Source: Nautilus pompilius
Taxonomy: Eukaryota; Mollusca; Cephalopoda; Nautilida; Nautilidae
NCBI GenBank assembly: GCA_018389105.1
Contig: JACATO010001531.1
Coordinates: 434,001 to 498,000 of the forward strand
Direction of reading: 5' to 3'
Length of the DNA stretch: 64,000 nucleotides
Part shown: piece by piece, positions 52,840-64,000 of the stretch
Position numbering within the stretch: position 1 is the first letter of the stretch
How the letters are laid out: every line of letters starts with the position of its first letter
Notes under the pieces: model-generated
Database searches by the model: none
Told to the model about the DNA's origin: nothing
What the model saw: the letters and a program-made list of their open reading frames with translations, nothing else
Position numbers and translations under genes: made by a program

Positions 52840-55800
52840 ATTTGTCAGCCGTTGCAGTTTACATTAAAATTTGAAAATAAAGGTGGGCTGTTTGTAGTAA
52901 TCATTTACAAAACTACACAATTAAAAATATAAAATACTTATGGCATAATAATTAGGTGGAACACAAAGTCATTTTATTTACTTCATACTACTTTGACCCA
53001 TGTCACCGTTTCACCAGTTACTTACAGCTGACTAAATTCATTTCAAATTTTTGTTGCATGATTTACCATTTTGGATTGAAATAAGTTGCTTAATTTTGAG
53101 TTCACTAAAATCTTACAAGCTAAGCTAGCAATATGTCGGAAATATCACGCAAGTCAGTAAATTTTCTTTTAGCTGCACTAACCGTATACAAATTCTACAT
53201 GAACCCTGCAGGTGTAACATCACAAAAAATGCTCTACTAATTATTTTTCCCAACTAACAGAAATTCTGATAATTAAAACACTGCCAAACCAAAGCAGAGA
53301 AGCAGCGTATCTAAACCAGGGCTTATTAATTAATATGAGTTCTATGAATTTGTTGTTTTTAACACTTTCTTATCGCTGTAGTATCAGAAACTGGCCAGTG
53401 CAGTGTAAATCAACTTTTCTATTTCCTCCCATCACTGTTCATTAAGCATCAAGATTCTGCTCAGTTTTTCTTATCATTTCTCTTATATAAATAAGTTCAT
53501 GGATTAAATGGAAATACTCTTTCATAAAGTGTTATACTTTTTTAAAAAATTGTTTAAAATTATTGAAAATTGGTATAAGCAAAAAAAAAGTATAAAGTTC
53601 TCAGAATACCTTTGAAATAAGCTATTTAAGATTACAAGATAGTGGGTCCAGCCGTTGAATCACCAGACGTTGTCGTCAACAAAATGCAATCAGAGATCCA
53701 AATTACAAAATTCAGAATTAGTCACTGGCCAGATTTCTCGTGATAATCAAACTGATGATAGTAAATACTTGGTCAAATAATTCAACTGCAAATTAACATG
53801 CTTATCTTTATCAAACATGCACAAATAAATCAACAGTAAACATTTTTTTCTGCCCATTATAAATAATGACAAAAGAAGAAAAATTCCAATGTAAAAGCTC
53901 AACTAAATCAAACAAATTTGTCAACTTGCATGCTTAAATAAACAATGAGTACAATTGTGAGGTGCAGTGCCCTTATTAAGGCATACATGATGAATAGTGT
54001 GTATTACACATACAAATAATATGCACAACTCCTCTTCCTTTTTATTAAAGGTTCAAACAAGGATTGATTTAAAAATAGATTTTATACAAGGCTTGTTAGT
54101 GTTTGCCTGTGTGTCCTAGTTCATGTTGGCTATAAGAACTAAGCCCATCCTTGTGTACACGCACACGCATGCATACACTCCCCCATTCATAAAAGCTAAG
54201 GTTGTGTGTGTTCTCTTAGTGCATTATTAAGCTCATTGTCCTATTATTTTTTAACTGTGTGCGGAATCCCGCTGATGGGCATAAAACTAAAGAAACAAAA
54301 CTCCTAGCTATGCCAAATGTATGTAACATTCATATATGCTTTGAAGACAGAACTTTTCCCTCAGCACTATGAGTGGAATTTCATAAAATAGCCATTGTTC
54401 AAGAAAGATATGTATTATAAAGATCCTCAATCTCTCCACACAGATCACTCTGTTCAACATAGCGATCATATACTCTAACAGCTAGACCAGAATGCCGCAA
54501 TCAATTCATCCAGCAGCACTTTTGATATCCAAATTTTTATATCCTTTTCAAAATGATAAAGGGTATAAAGTGACACCACATTTTTTGGAAAGGTTTATAT
54601 GAAGCAATAAAAAAAAATCACTAACAGTTCAACGATCCTGATTTGGCAGAATTTGCATGGTGAGACTTGTACTTCATTACACCACCCTACCAAAACACTT
54701 TACTCAATATCAGATCGTTGGTTCTTTCAACTCTTTTTCAGGTCTGGAAGAAGCTGTACTTTCTACATTGGTATTATGATAGTAATGACTCCATTTTGAT
54801 GCTGTGCCAGAGGTGACATGACTTTTCCCTATGTTGACCTTGAACATATAACTGGAAAAACAGTAAGACTACATTTTTCCCTCACCAGCCACAGTAGTCA
54901 GTTTCACGTGTCTGCAGTTTACACACCATGTTCCAGCTTCTGCCACTACACTGTAGTGTATGCACGCCTATACCAGGGTTGCCATTCGGTAATTTCTATT
55001 ACCAAATGCAAGGAAATCTGGTAATGAAAAATTTGTTTGACAATAAAAAATATGGTTTGGTAATGACGATTATATAATAACAAATGAAATTAATACATTT
55101 TGTGCATTGTCATCAAACAGCCTCCCCTCCCAAAGATCACGATCATCATGTACTATTTCTGTATTCTATGTTATATGGTTATTGAGTGAATAGAACATGT
55201 GAAGTACCCAGCTGTGGAATGTAATCCTCGTTCTCCCATAAGCCTTTATTTAGTCTCGCCAACCCCGCAGTTGGCGCAGGACAGCTGTATTTATAAATTA
55301 GTGATAAAATGCCAGATAGTTGGAATTGACTTTTATTATAAATTAGAATGACAAAAATTATTTTGAAAGGTAAGCAACTAAACATAAAGAAAAATCCTTC
55401 GCTGTATTTACTATTTTGTGATAAGATCGTAGTTGGGGGAGATGATACACAATTTTCAATAGCAATGTTTTTACATGGATATAAAATGCTGTTCATTCAA
55501 ATCTGAAAATATAAAATGAATTCTAGCTTTTTTTCCCTGCATGGCAAGAATTACAAAATACGTACATTGTTTTGATATATTAACTGAGCCAATCCAGATC
55601 CCTGACCAATGTCCAGATAGAAACAAACCACTACAGGCTTGCGCGCACTGTCAGAAGTTAAAGAATTTTTTTTTTTAATTCAGTTTTCTAATAAGCCTTT
55701 GTGTGTTACAAATCTACTCAGACCATCACATTATATATTGTCTGGTGGTGTATATTGAGACTGAAATTTAAAAAATAAATGACACTAACAGTTATTATCC

Positions 55801-57090
55801 TGAATAAGCAGAATTTACTAAAAGCATCATTCCTCTCGTTTAATATAATTCTAATATAACATGGTAAGAATAATAGTCCATAAGGGCTGGTTGTTTGGAA
55901 ATAAAGATAATACTTGGGTTTTTAACCACAAAAGGAGTATCATATTGAGCCAAGCTATATAATACTGAAAAACTATGTCCATTTGAATTTTAATTACAAT
56001 AAACCGCATCATACACTCAATAAATAAATAAAGTTAAAATATGCATGCCCACCACAGTAATAAAATTACTAACACGCTTTATTTTCCTGAAGGTTTTGTT
56101 TCATAATCAAAAAGAAAAGTATTTACACCGGAAAACAGCACACAAGTTTAGCCAAAATTATGCCTAGTTCAAGCAAACTGAGAAAACAAAATGTACATCC
56201 ATTTTATAGCTAGAGACTAGCTATACTAATGGGTGAGGACACACACACATATCCCCCTCTCTCTCTCTAAAGAAAATCGCTTTATTACATTCAAAATTTA
56301 CCCAGATTCACGATGTTCAATTGCAAAACAGTTTTGCATCTTCAGTTTGCAATCTCCACCAAAACATAGCAAAACCTGCTATCACATAAATTAGTCCCAG
56401 ATATTTAGCATTCTGCTGCAACAGCCAGATATATGCCATGCATGGCTATCTAAGGGAAGCAAGCATTACCAATGTCAATAATTAAATAAGATGAAAAGTT
56501 ACTACTAGTGTTCTACCTGCATCGTAGCAAAGATCAACACACTTTACACTGCATAAGGCAGGGGAAACCCAAGTTTATGCTTGTTAAAAAGCAACTGCTA
56601 TGCACTTTGAGAGGCCTGTTTGTTTGTTCTTCTCAAGTTTAAGAACCCTGCAGATTTCAAGCATCTCCATGAGACAGAAAAGGCAACCTTGTAGATAACT
56701 TCTTGTTTACTGTTGAGAAATGGTTTTATGTTTGAATAGTCTTGCATCATTGAAACTAAGATCATTTATAAGCACAATCTTTTTTTTGCTTTTGTGACAA
56801 GGAGAGTGAGTTATGTCTTATTATACCAAATATGCCATTTTAAAAGCAACAATCAGTCAGAAGCCTACTAATTTTTTGTAAATGGCTCCTATTAACATTG
56901 ACATGAAAGCAGGCAGTTAGTTAAAGTTTGGCTTAAAGGAGATACTAATCAACTGATGTATTCACAAAAGTCAATAGAAAAAACAAATAAATATTAGTAA
57001 TGAGTTAGCAGTGCTGGTTTATGATTATATTCGATGATAAACAACTTCACAAGTTTGCCTTTAACTAATCAGTATTTTTTTCCATTATAC
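52840..57090. other. Probable syndecan intron 1, no gene recognised
   Basis: AT-rich DNA. The missing signal-peptide exon of syndecan could lie here or beyond, but no ATG followed by a hydrophobic stretch and a phase-0 donor could be supported on the minus strand. Confidence 0.4.
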
Positions 57091-57099
57091 TGATAAGTA

Positions 57100-59049
57100 C
57101 AGTAGAAACTGTTTTAACTGGCATTGAATTATTTGGAAAGTTCAATTAATCAGCATCTGATAGCACTCATCATTCTTCGAATGATTTTGGCAACTACTGG
57201 TAGGTGGTGCCAGCATGTCTTATCAATTGCAAAATAAGTACGTGCAGTTTTGCATCTGAACTTTCTCCAGCTTTCAGACGTGATTATCAGCCTTTATCTA
57301 AGACATCCTGAGATTAGGGATAGCAATATGTAACCAAAAAAAAGTGGACAGAAGAGGAAGTGTGTTGTGTTGACGATAACTCAGAAATGAAGTTCATGGC
57401 CAGTTCTGAGACTAGCAAGACTCTTAATAAACACTTTACTGTACAAGTGGTTTTCTTTGAAGCGATTGGAGAGAGCTGCAATTTATGGCCAAATGCTGAT
57501 TGAAAAAGCAAAAGTTTCAAGTGAAAATGGAACTGACTGGGAGCTGTGCCTTTTCTGATGGATGGCTCGCTTGCTTTAACTTATGTTGTGGCATAAGAAG
57601 GCTAGACGTTTCGGAAGAAAAGCAATCTGCTGATCCTGAGGCTGCTGACCAATATTGTGAATTCTCCTGGAAACTGATTGAGGAACATGGCTTAACTGCA
57701 GCGAACATCTACAATGCAAATGAAACGAGGCTCTTTTGGGACTGTTTTCCAACAGGAACTCTTGCTGGTGGTGATGAAACAGTTGCTTCAGGGTTTAAGA
57801 AGAAGGGTAGTTCACTGTGCTAACTTGTGCTAATGCCGCTGGGACACAGAGCTAAGTTGCTTGTGGTTGGAAAGTTTGTGTCCAAGAGCTTTTAATGCTG
57901 TTGTTCACCTGCCAGTTGAGTACAAGGCACGAGCTAATGCATGGACAGATAAAGAAATTTTCCTTTACTGGCTCCACCATGTTTTTGTTCCTTCTGTGAA
58001 GAACAATCTGAGGGAACGTGGACTGCCTGAAGATGCAAAGATCGACTTATTGCTGGATAACTGCCGAGCTCATCCTTCAGAAGCAGAGTTTGTTTCTGGC
58101 AGCATCTTTACTATCTACCTGCCTGCAAATGTAACCTCCCTTATCCAACCGATGGATCAGGGAATCATCCAGAATCTCAAGGCCATTTATAGAAGGGATG
58201 TTGTGAGGAAGCTTGTAGACTTTAATGGCGCACTTCAAGAGTTCCAGTCTGCTTTCATCATCAAGAATGCGATTTTTAGTGGCCTGTGCATGGTCTGCTG
58301 TCAAGAGCACAGCACAACTCTGAAGAGAGCCTGGAGGAAGTTGTGGGCAGAAGTGATGTTTGCCAAAGGGTCTTCTGATGAAGAAGACTTTCAAAGCCTT
58401 AATTTAAGGCAGAAAAAGATAGCAGCAAAGGAAATAATGCATGTCTTTAGTAATGGAAACCTCTCAAACCCAGTCACTCAACCTCAGGATGATGAGGTGG
58501 AGGAATGGGTGAACATCGACCAAGAAGTTGAAGTGACACAAACCACGACTGGCAGCCAGATCAGTGACATGGTTGTAAACCTTGAAAGCATTCCTACTCA
58601 AGCTGACATGGATTCTGAGAAAGAGGATCATGGTCAAGAAACCAAAGTTTCTTGGGCTACTGCTGCACAATGTTTGGAAACTTTCTTAGTTTGCTGAGTC
58701 GCAGTCTTTTTATTCTACTCAGGAAATTATGCAAAGTACATTCTGCATAATAACTTCCTCAAGAGAAGGCAACTAACATGGAAGCAGGCAGACATCCAAA
58801 AAATGTTCAGAAAAGCTTCAGAAGTTTGTATGGCTCCTACAACCTCAGCAGCAATTCCAAACCCAGCAACAATATAGGTTGATCTGGTCTCATCATCAAC
58901 ATTAAAGCTGATGATTTTAAGTTTAAAATATTGTAGTCAAATTGTTAAATACTGTACTGTAATTTAGCATAAGTTAAGGGTGACAGTACTGCTAAGTGAA
59001 GATTGCTGCTCAAAGTATTGCTCAACCAACTATTCTCAAGGTTCCACTT
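57100..59049 (+). mobile_element. Tigger/pogo-type transposon, about 1950 bp
   Basis: Left end TA|CAGTAGAAACTGTTTTAACTGG resembles Tigger termini. A weakly matching inverted end, AACTATTCTCAAGGTTCCACTT|TA, is at 59026-59051. The two ends agree at roughly two thirds of positions by eye. The interior encodes a jerky/TIGD-type transposase. Confidence 0.65.
57440..58697 (+). pseudogene. TIGD/jerky-type transposase pseudogene
   Basis: Blocks in order: [13 protein letters not shown] (CENPB-type DNA-binding tail), [38 protein letters not shown], then after a frame change LPVEYKARANAWTDKEIFLY, DLLLDNCRAHPSEAEF, LPANVTSLIQPMDQGIIQNL and a C-terminal acidic tail to the stop at 58695-58697. The first catalytic Asp (NADETG in active relatives) is Asn; the second (LLDN) and third (PMDQG) are intact. 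The last frame of 278 codons is uninterrupted, so the copy is only moderately old. Confidence 0.85.
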
Positions 59050-59369
59050 TAATTAACTACTATTAACTCACTGGTATATAAAATGCTTTTGCATACAGCA
59101 TTTTTATGGATTAAACATTGCTCATATATGTTGTTTGTTTCATTTCATAATTTATGCATAATCCCTTTCATCTTTGGTAAATGTTCATATAACCAGCAAC
59201 ACCAATTCCCCGAAGGTGCTAGATAAATATTTCACTCTGATTCAGTATATGTCTTTAAAAATTAGATTTTGTTCCCTTCCATATGCTAAATACCATGTTA
59301 CTGATTTAAAGGTAGTTCATTGTTTATAAATGCACTGTGCATAATAAAAAAAAAACAATGTTTATCTAC

Positions 59370-59386
59370 TGTGTGTGTGTGTGTGC
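59370..59386. repeat. (TG)n microsatellite
   Basis: Short GT run, just beyond the Tigger element. Confidence 0.85.
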
Positions 59387-60559
59387 ATGCACAGAGGAAT
59401 TTATTCTGGATGTATGACTAGCAGTTCTGAATTGTTCATGCTGGTTCATGATCAAAAGCTCATCGTACTTAACAAAGCTAAGAAAAATGTTGAAAATAAA
59501 ACTTAAACCAAATAGAGTTCCTGATGACTTAGTGAGTAAAGGAAATCTTATGTCATGAATTATTATAAATTTGTGTTTTGTTATGTATGTAGAAGGCAAC
59601 ATGGGATTCTCAGAACTTGCAATGGAAAACTGCAGCATCCAAGGCAGGGGCCCAAATATCCAGGGAAACCTTATTAGAAAGAAGTCTTCTCAGAAGTGAT
59701 AGAGAACCCTGAAGGAATCCCATATAGAATGGGATTACAGGTGAGAAAAAGAATGCATTATCTTCATCAGAAGGGTATGTGCTGTGCACTATACTAACCT
59801 GCTATCTCACTACAAATTTAGCTTAAGAAATATCAGATTTAATGTAATACAAAATAATCATAAGCAGTAAATCTTCCAAAATAGTAGCTGTACATTTATA
59901 TAATACTGAAAAAATGAGCTTATATATTATCTGATCAATTATTAAGACTATTCTTTGCAGTTCTTGTGGCAATAGTCATTATTTCTCAAAGTGGATATCG
60001 GAAAAATTATATACTGTTTATTTAAATAAATATGTTTTTAAATTTTCACCAAAAAATAGAGTTAAAAATTGTTTTAAAAGTTGTTTTTCTTTAGCAGATA
60101 ATATTAAAAAGATTTTATGTAACAAAATGATTAACTAATTTAGCCTATAAGAAATCTAATATCCACCCCACCTGCAACTCTCACACTGGCAGCTAAGATT
60201 GTTTCACTGTGCATGAGGTTCTAGAATTTAGATCATATCTTTATGATTCAACTTTCCAAAGTAACTGAGTGACATTGCATGTGTGCGTGTGTGTGCATGC
60301 GTATGTATGAGAGAGAGAGAATGCCTGCATGCACATGGTAAAGGATGTTTTAGAGCCAATTAAGTTGTCACCCAAGACAAATTCTGAATGAAAACTGGAA
60401 TAGAATAGAATAAAACAAGGCTAAAAATTAAATATTTGATGTTAGGTACAAAAACGGAAAAGGGATACAGATAACCAAATACTCTAAAAATTTGTTATTA
60501 CAATTGAAAGCATAAAATTTCATTTCTAATTTTTATATTACGACAACCATCTCAAAACA

Positions 60560-60835
60560 CTGGTCAGGCATGAGGAAAGGAGACATGTGATACCAGAAAC
60601 TAAGGTCAACACAAAAGTACTTGGTGCACAGATTCTAACCAACCTGGTGACCCTAGCAAAAGTCTCTACTGGAAATCTTTTTGAGAGATATGAGGGGAAA
60701 GAAAAGTGGCTGGCTGGTAAAGATACTAGGGAGATACATTAAACCAAATTGGTCTCCTATGGAAATTGAACTTGGGCCCCCTTGATGTAGCAGTCCAGTA
60801 GCTTCACCACAGACCCCTTTTTGGATAAACTTATT
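60560..60835 (-). mobile_element. tRNA-derived SINE, minus strand
   Basis: On the minus strand a tRNA-like head reads TGTGGTGAAGCTACTGGACT (about 60800-60819, A-box-like) followed by CCAAGTTCAATTTCC (about 60760-60775, B-box-like). A body of about 200 bp follows towards lower coordinates. The family differs from the SINE at 52.5 kb. Limits are approximate. Confidence 0.5.
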
Positions 60836-61799
60836 GTCAATGGCAAAAAGAAAGAAGACTGAGATTGCTATTTACCAAAAGCCTAACTTTTCTGGATTAC
60901 TATTGAAAGAGAAGTGGTGTGGTCTTTAGATTTCCTTTCAGTGGGGCCTTTCTATTGCCTGCCAAAGACAAACATCAGACCTCTAACCCTGGAAATCACA
61001 GACAACAAGACTATCGTGCATAAGAAAGATTCAGTAGTCATATTTCTGAAAGCAAGACATCTGTTTTGACTGTATCACACGGTGTCTTCTAATCATGCTT
61101 TCAATATTTATACCAAAAATGTTCTGGCAATTGGTTTTATTCATAAAAAATATCAATTTTTCTCTGAATGGCACACAATGTTCCTTTACTTTGTTATTAA
61201 AATTTTGGTTTTTTGTGTTTCTGTTCTATTTGTGGTTTTGATGATGATAAACCAACTCTTCTAAAGCTCAATATTCAGATAAATTTTATGATTAATTTTT
61301 TTCTCAAATTATTTTCATTGTTATCGTTCTTTAATATACTTCTTTGTATCTATGTATATCTGTCAATAGACATAAAATAACATTTACATTTGTGGTGAGA
61401 ATATATTCTGCTAAAAAGTGAAAAAATAATAAACAAAAAAAAATGGAAGTTCAGTAAAAAAAAACTACTTGGCACCATGGTGTTCTTGCTGTATTATATA
61501 AATCATCTATACAATAATTTCTAAATAAACTTGTAATAAAATATTTTCATATAAATTTTCTTAAGTTATTTAAAATGTATATAGCATTCCCGCTCCAACC
61601 ATGGTTTTACCCACTGTGAGATCTATGGTTTCCATTCTGTATACCGTTTTAGCAACCACAGTATAGAAGTTTGTATATCCGCAGTATAGCACAGTGAAGA
61701 ATATGGTACAAACATTCATCCCCATCACTGCCACGCAGTTTCTCACATGGTGATTGTTTTATCAAGTGGATGTTGTCAATCACTCTGTATTATTCTATG

Positions 61800-63260
61800 T
61801 TTCTTCGCAATAATTTGCCCTTACACATGACTCCTAAGTGTGTAGTCAATGGTAAAGATCAAAAAAAGTGTTAAAAGGCCAAGGAATGTAATGCCTTTAG
61901 CAAAGAAATTAGAAGTGGTTGATTGACTCGCTCATGGTGAAAGTGCAGGTTCAGTGAAATGAGGCTTTGATAAGGGCCAGTATTGCTGGTGGTGCATCTA
62001 AAAATGCTAAAGTGACCCTACCAGAGAAAAAAATGGAGAATGCTCTTAACATATGGATGGAAGACCAGATCCAGAAAAAGTTTCCTCTAAGTAGCCAAGG
62101 AATACTTGAGAAGTCCAAGAGTATCTACATGCACCTTGTGGAAACTTTTGGGCAAGGAATCATTGAAGACAGCCTGCATAATATCAAGATTGTGGGGGGG
62201 AATCTTCCTCAGCAGATCACAAGGCTGCTGCAATGTACCTGGAGCATCTGAAGAAGTTGACTGAAGGGAAGGGTTATCTGCCAGAGCAGAACTTCAGCAC
62301 CAATGAGATTGGACTTTTTGGAAGCACATGCCTAACAGAACTTTCTTTTCGAAGGCCGAAAAGTCTGCTCTGGAATTCAAGGCAGCAAAGAGCAAACTGA
62401 TCCTTCGCTTTTGTGGCAACACTGGCAGATTGCTTCATCAATCTGATGCTCCTGTACCACTAGCAGAACCCCTGTCCATGAAGGGCAAGAACAAAACCAT
62501 CTCCCTGTCTTTTGGCACTCTAACTGCAAAGTATGGGTAACTGTTGCAATACTTATGGACTGGTTGAACAACTGTTTTGTCCATGAGGTGCAGCAGTACC
62601 TTGCAAAGAAAAATCTGATCTTCAAGGTTCTGCTCATCCTAGATAATGTACCCTGAGGCACTCCAATTTGCCCACCTGAATACTGAAGTCATGCTCCTCT
62701 CTCCCAACATGACAACACTCCTTCAGCCCCAAAACCAGCATGTGGAAGCAACTTTCAAGAGTTACTACACATGCCATACCTTCACCAGCATCATGGAAGC
62801 CATGGAAAAGGACCCAACCTTAACAGTGACAGTGTTGGAAAATGTTTGACATTGTGAACTGCATCACCAACATTAAGGAAGAGGTAGTGAATGATTTCGA
62901 AGACTTCCCTATGGTCAACAATGAAGTTCAGCACATTGTAGAAGCTACGTGACATTTGGGAGGCGAGGGGTTAGCCGACATTTGGGCTAATGAGGTTGAG
63001 CTCCTTCAGTCACACATAGATAAGTTAACTGAAGACCTTGAGAAGCTGATTAGTCATTTAGTGATGAAGATGACAAGAGTGAAGATGTGGTGAAAAGGCT
63101 GAAGATTACTCTAGCCAGCCTTAGCTGCAGAATGATACTTGCTACCAATCTCTTCATAGAGATTCATCCATTCATGGAAGGAGAAATTAAATGTGTCAAT
63201 ACAGGAAGCTACAGAAAGATCTACAGAAGAAAACGAGTCAGTCTTCCATCTTAGGCTTTT
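61800..63260 (+). pseudogene. TIGD1-like Tigger transposase relic
   Basis: Broken plus-strand frames: VKRPRNVMPLAKKLEVVD (about 61870-61923, helix-turn-helix), IRASIAGGASKNAKVTLPEK then NALNIWMEDQIQKKFPLSSQ (about 61967-62098), FSTNEIGLFWKHMPNRTF (about 62292-62345), MKGKNKTISL, DWLNNCFVHEVQQYL, LLILDNVP (about 62632-62655) and a degraded TTLLQPQNQHVEATFKSYY. The first and third catalytic Asp positions (VDETG and PMDQG in active relatives) are Asn. Terminal repeats were not found. It is a different lineage from the copy at 57.1 kb. Confidence 0.8.
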
Positions 63261-63269
63261 TTAAGAAAG

Positions 63270-64000
63270 CCATCATTGATGCTCCAGCCACATCCACCGC
63301 CTAAGATGTCAATGCGCCATGGCAATGGAACCTCATATTTCTTATCCAGTTTGACTATGATGTATGAGATACCTGCCATAAACACTTAAAAAAAAAAAAA
63401 AAGATTTCTTTTGACATCCTGATGGTTGCCTAGGTGGGGAATGAATCAATGGCAATGAAGGCATCTTGCTGCCTTTCAGTAATTTCAAACTAGGACCAGT
63501 CTACTGAGCCATAAAGAATCTTGACAAAGGTCAGTGTAACCTCGCAGCATCAGAATGGGTGCAAAGCCACAACCACACTAGTCAAATCAAAAGAGGACTC
63601 AGACTAAGTAATAGCAGATTTGCAAAGTCCAAAGGGCAAAATCCTTGTAGATCTTTAAAATAGAGAAAGCCAGCCATCTTCCCCCTCTCAAGAAAAAATT
63701 TTAAAGATGTTTGCCTTATAAATCACTGAAACAATCAAATACCTTGTTATTTACAAGAATTGCTTAATCCCTTAACTGATGTAACATTTGAGTAACAAAT
63801 CTACACATACATCAACTAAAACCAGAAGACATCTTTCAAAATAGTTTTTATTTGTAATGCACAACTAACTCTTTATCATATTTCTCCTCTGTAAATATAT
63901 TATCAAGTTCTGGTTGGTATTTACTAAGAGACTTCAAATTCGCCTAGGCGAATAACCTGTCAATCAACCTCCAGTGATGGTGACAATCTTGCATACAATG
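63270..64000. other. Window end, no gene recognised
   Basis: A run of A near 63388-63402 and otherwise AT-rich DNA. Some sequence up to 63600 could be the 3' end of the Tigger relic, but no motif supports this. Confidence 0.4.

Noticed and set aside
54960..55300. Possible MITE starting at CAGGGTTGCCATTCGGTAA
   Set aside because: No inverted partner end or target duplication could be found within a few hundred bases.
1..64000. CRISPR arrays, bacterial operons, phage or viral genes
   Set aside because: No regularly spaced repeats, no ribosome-binding-site-led gene clusters and no viral gene motifs; the split genes and transposons show animal nuclear DNA.

Overview
The window is animal nuclear DNA. 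Genes are split by many GT-AG introns, the DNA is AT-rich, and DNA transposons, non-LTR retroelements and tRNA-derived SINEs are dense. Gene content and repeat types fit a lophotrochozoan, most likely a mollusc and perhaps a cephalopod; that is inference and the species cannot be named from this stretch.

Three host genes can be followed exon by exon. (1) Positions 1979-6422, minus strand: a ZNF706-type single C2H2 zinc-finger protein of 76 residues whose last exon opens with the stop codon. (2) Positions 11201-37914, plus strand: RCC1L (WBSCR16-like), a mitochondrial RCC1-repeat protein, in 12 coding exons totalling 452 codons, all with compatible phases. (3) Positions 39813-50793, minus strand: a syndecan, with glycosaminoglycan-attachment exon, ectodomain, transmembrane segment and an almost textbook cytoplasmic tail. 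Its signal-peptide exon lies beyond 50793 and was not found. Between the GAG-site exon and the stalk, this syndecan carries two complete thyroglobulin type-1 domains, each in its own phase 1-1 exon. This unusual architecture is the main discovery candidate. ZNF706 and RCC1L are divergent, with a GC-richer promoter-like zone holding ETS- and YY1-like sites near 9.5-9.8 kb. RCC1L and syndecan converge, with candidate poly(A) signals about 110 bp apart.

The rest is introns and intergenic DNA filled with transposon remains: a CR1-like LINE (6.5-8.0 kb), two hAT elements with 8-bp target duplications (13.3-15.9 and 19.6-21.9 kb), a second LINE (31-33.3 kb, minus), a mariner (40.9-42.1 kb), four Tc1-like relics (25.4, 33.3, 43.1 and 50.1 kb), three Tigger/pogo-type relics (2.9, 57.1 and 61.8 kb) and two tRNA-derived SINEs (52.5 and 60.6 kb). 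In RCC1L intron 2, a decayed multicopy-type ORF is preceded by a register-perfect array of heat-shock elements and a TATA box (16.64-16.73 kb), which is the second notable signal.

The three host genes have no evident shared pathway: a small nuclear or cytosolic zinc-finger protein, a mitochondrial ribosome/GTPase-linked protein, and a cell-surface heparan sulfate proteoglycan. Their grouping looks like ordinary gene neighbourhood.
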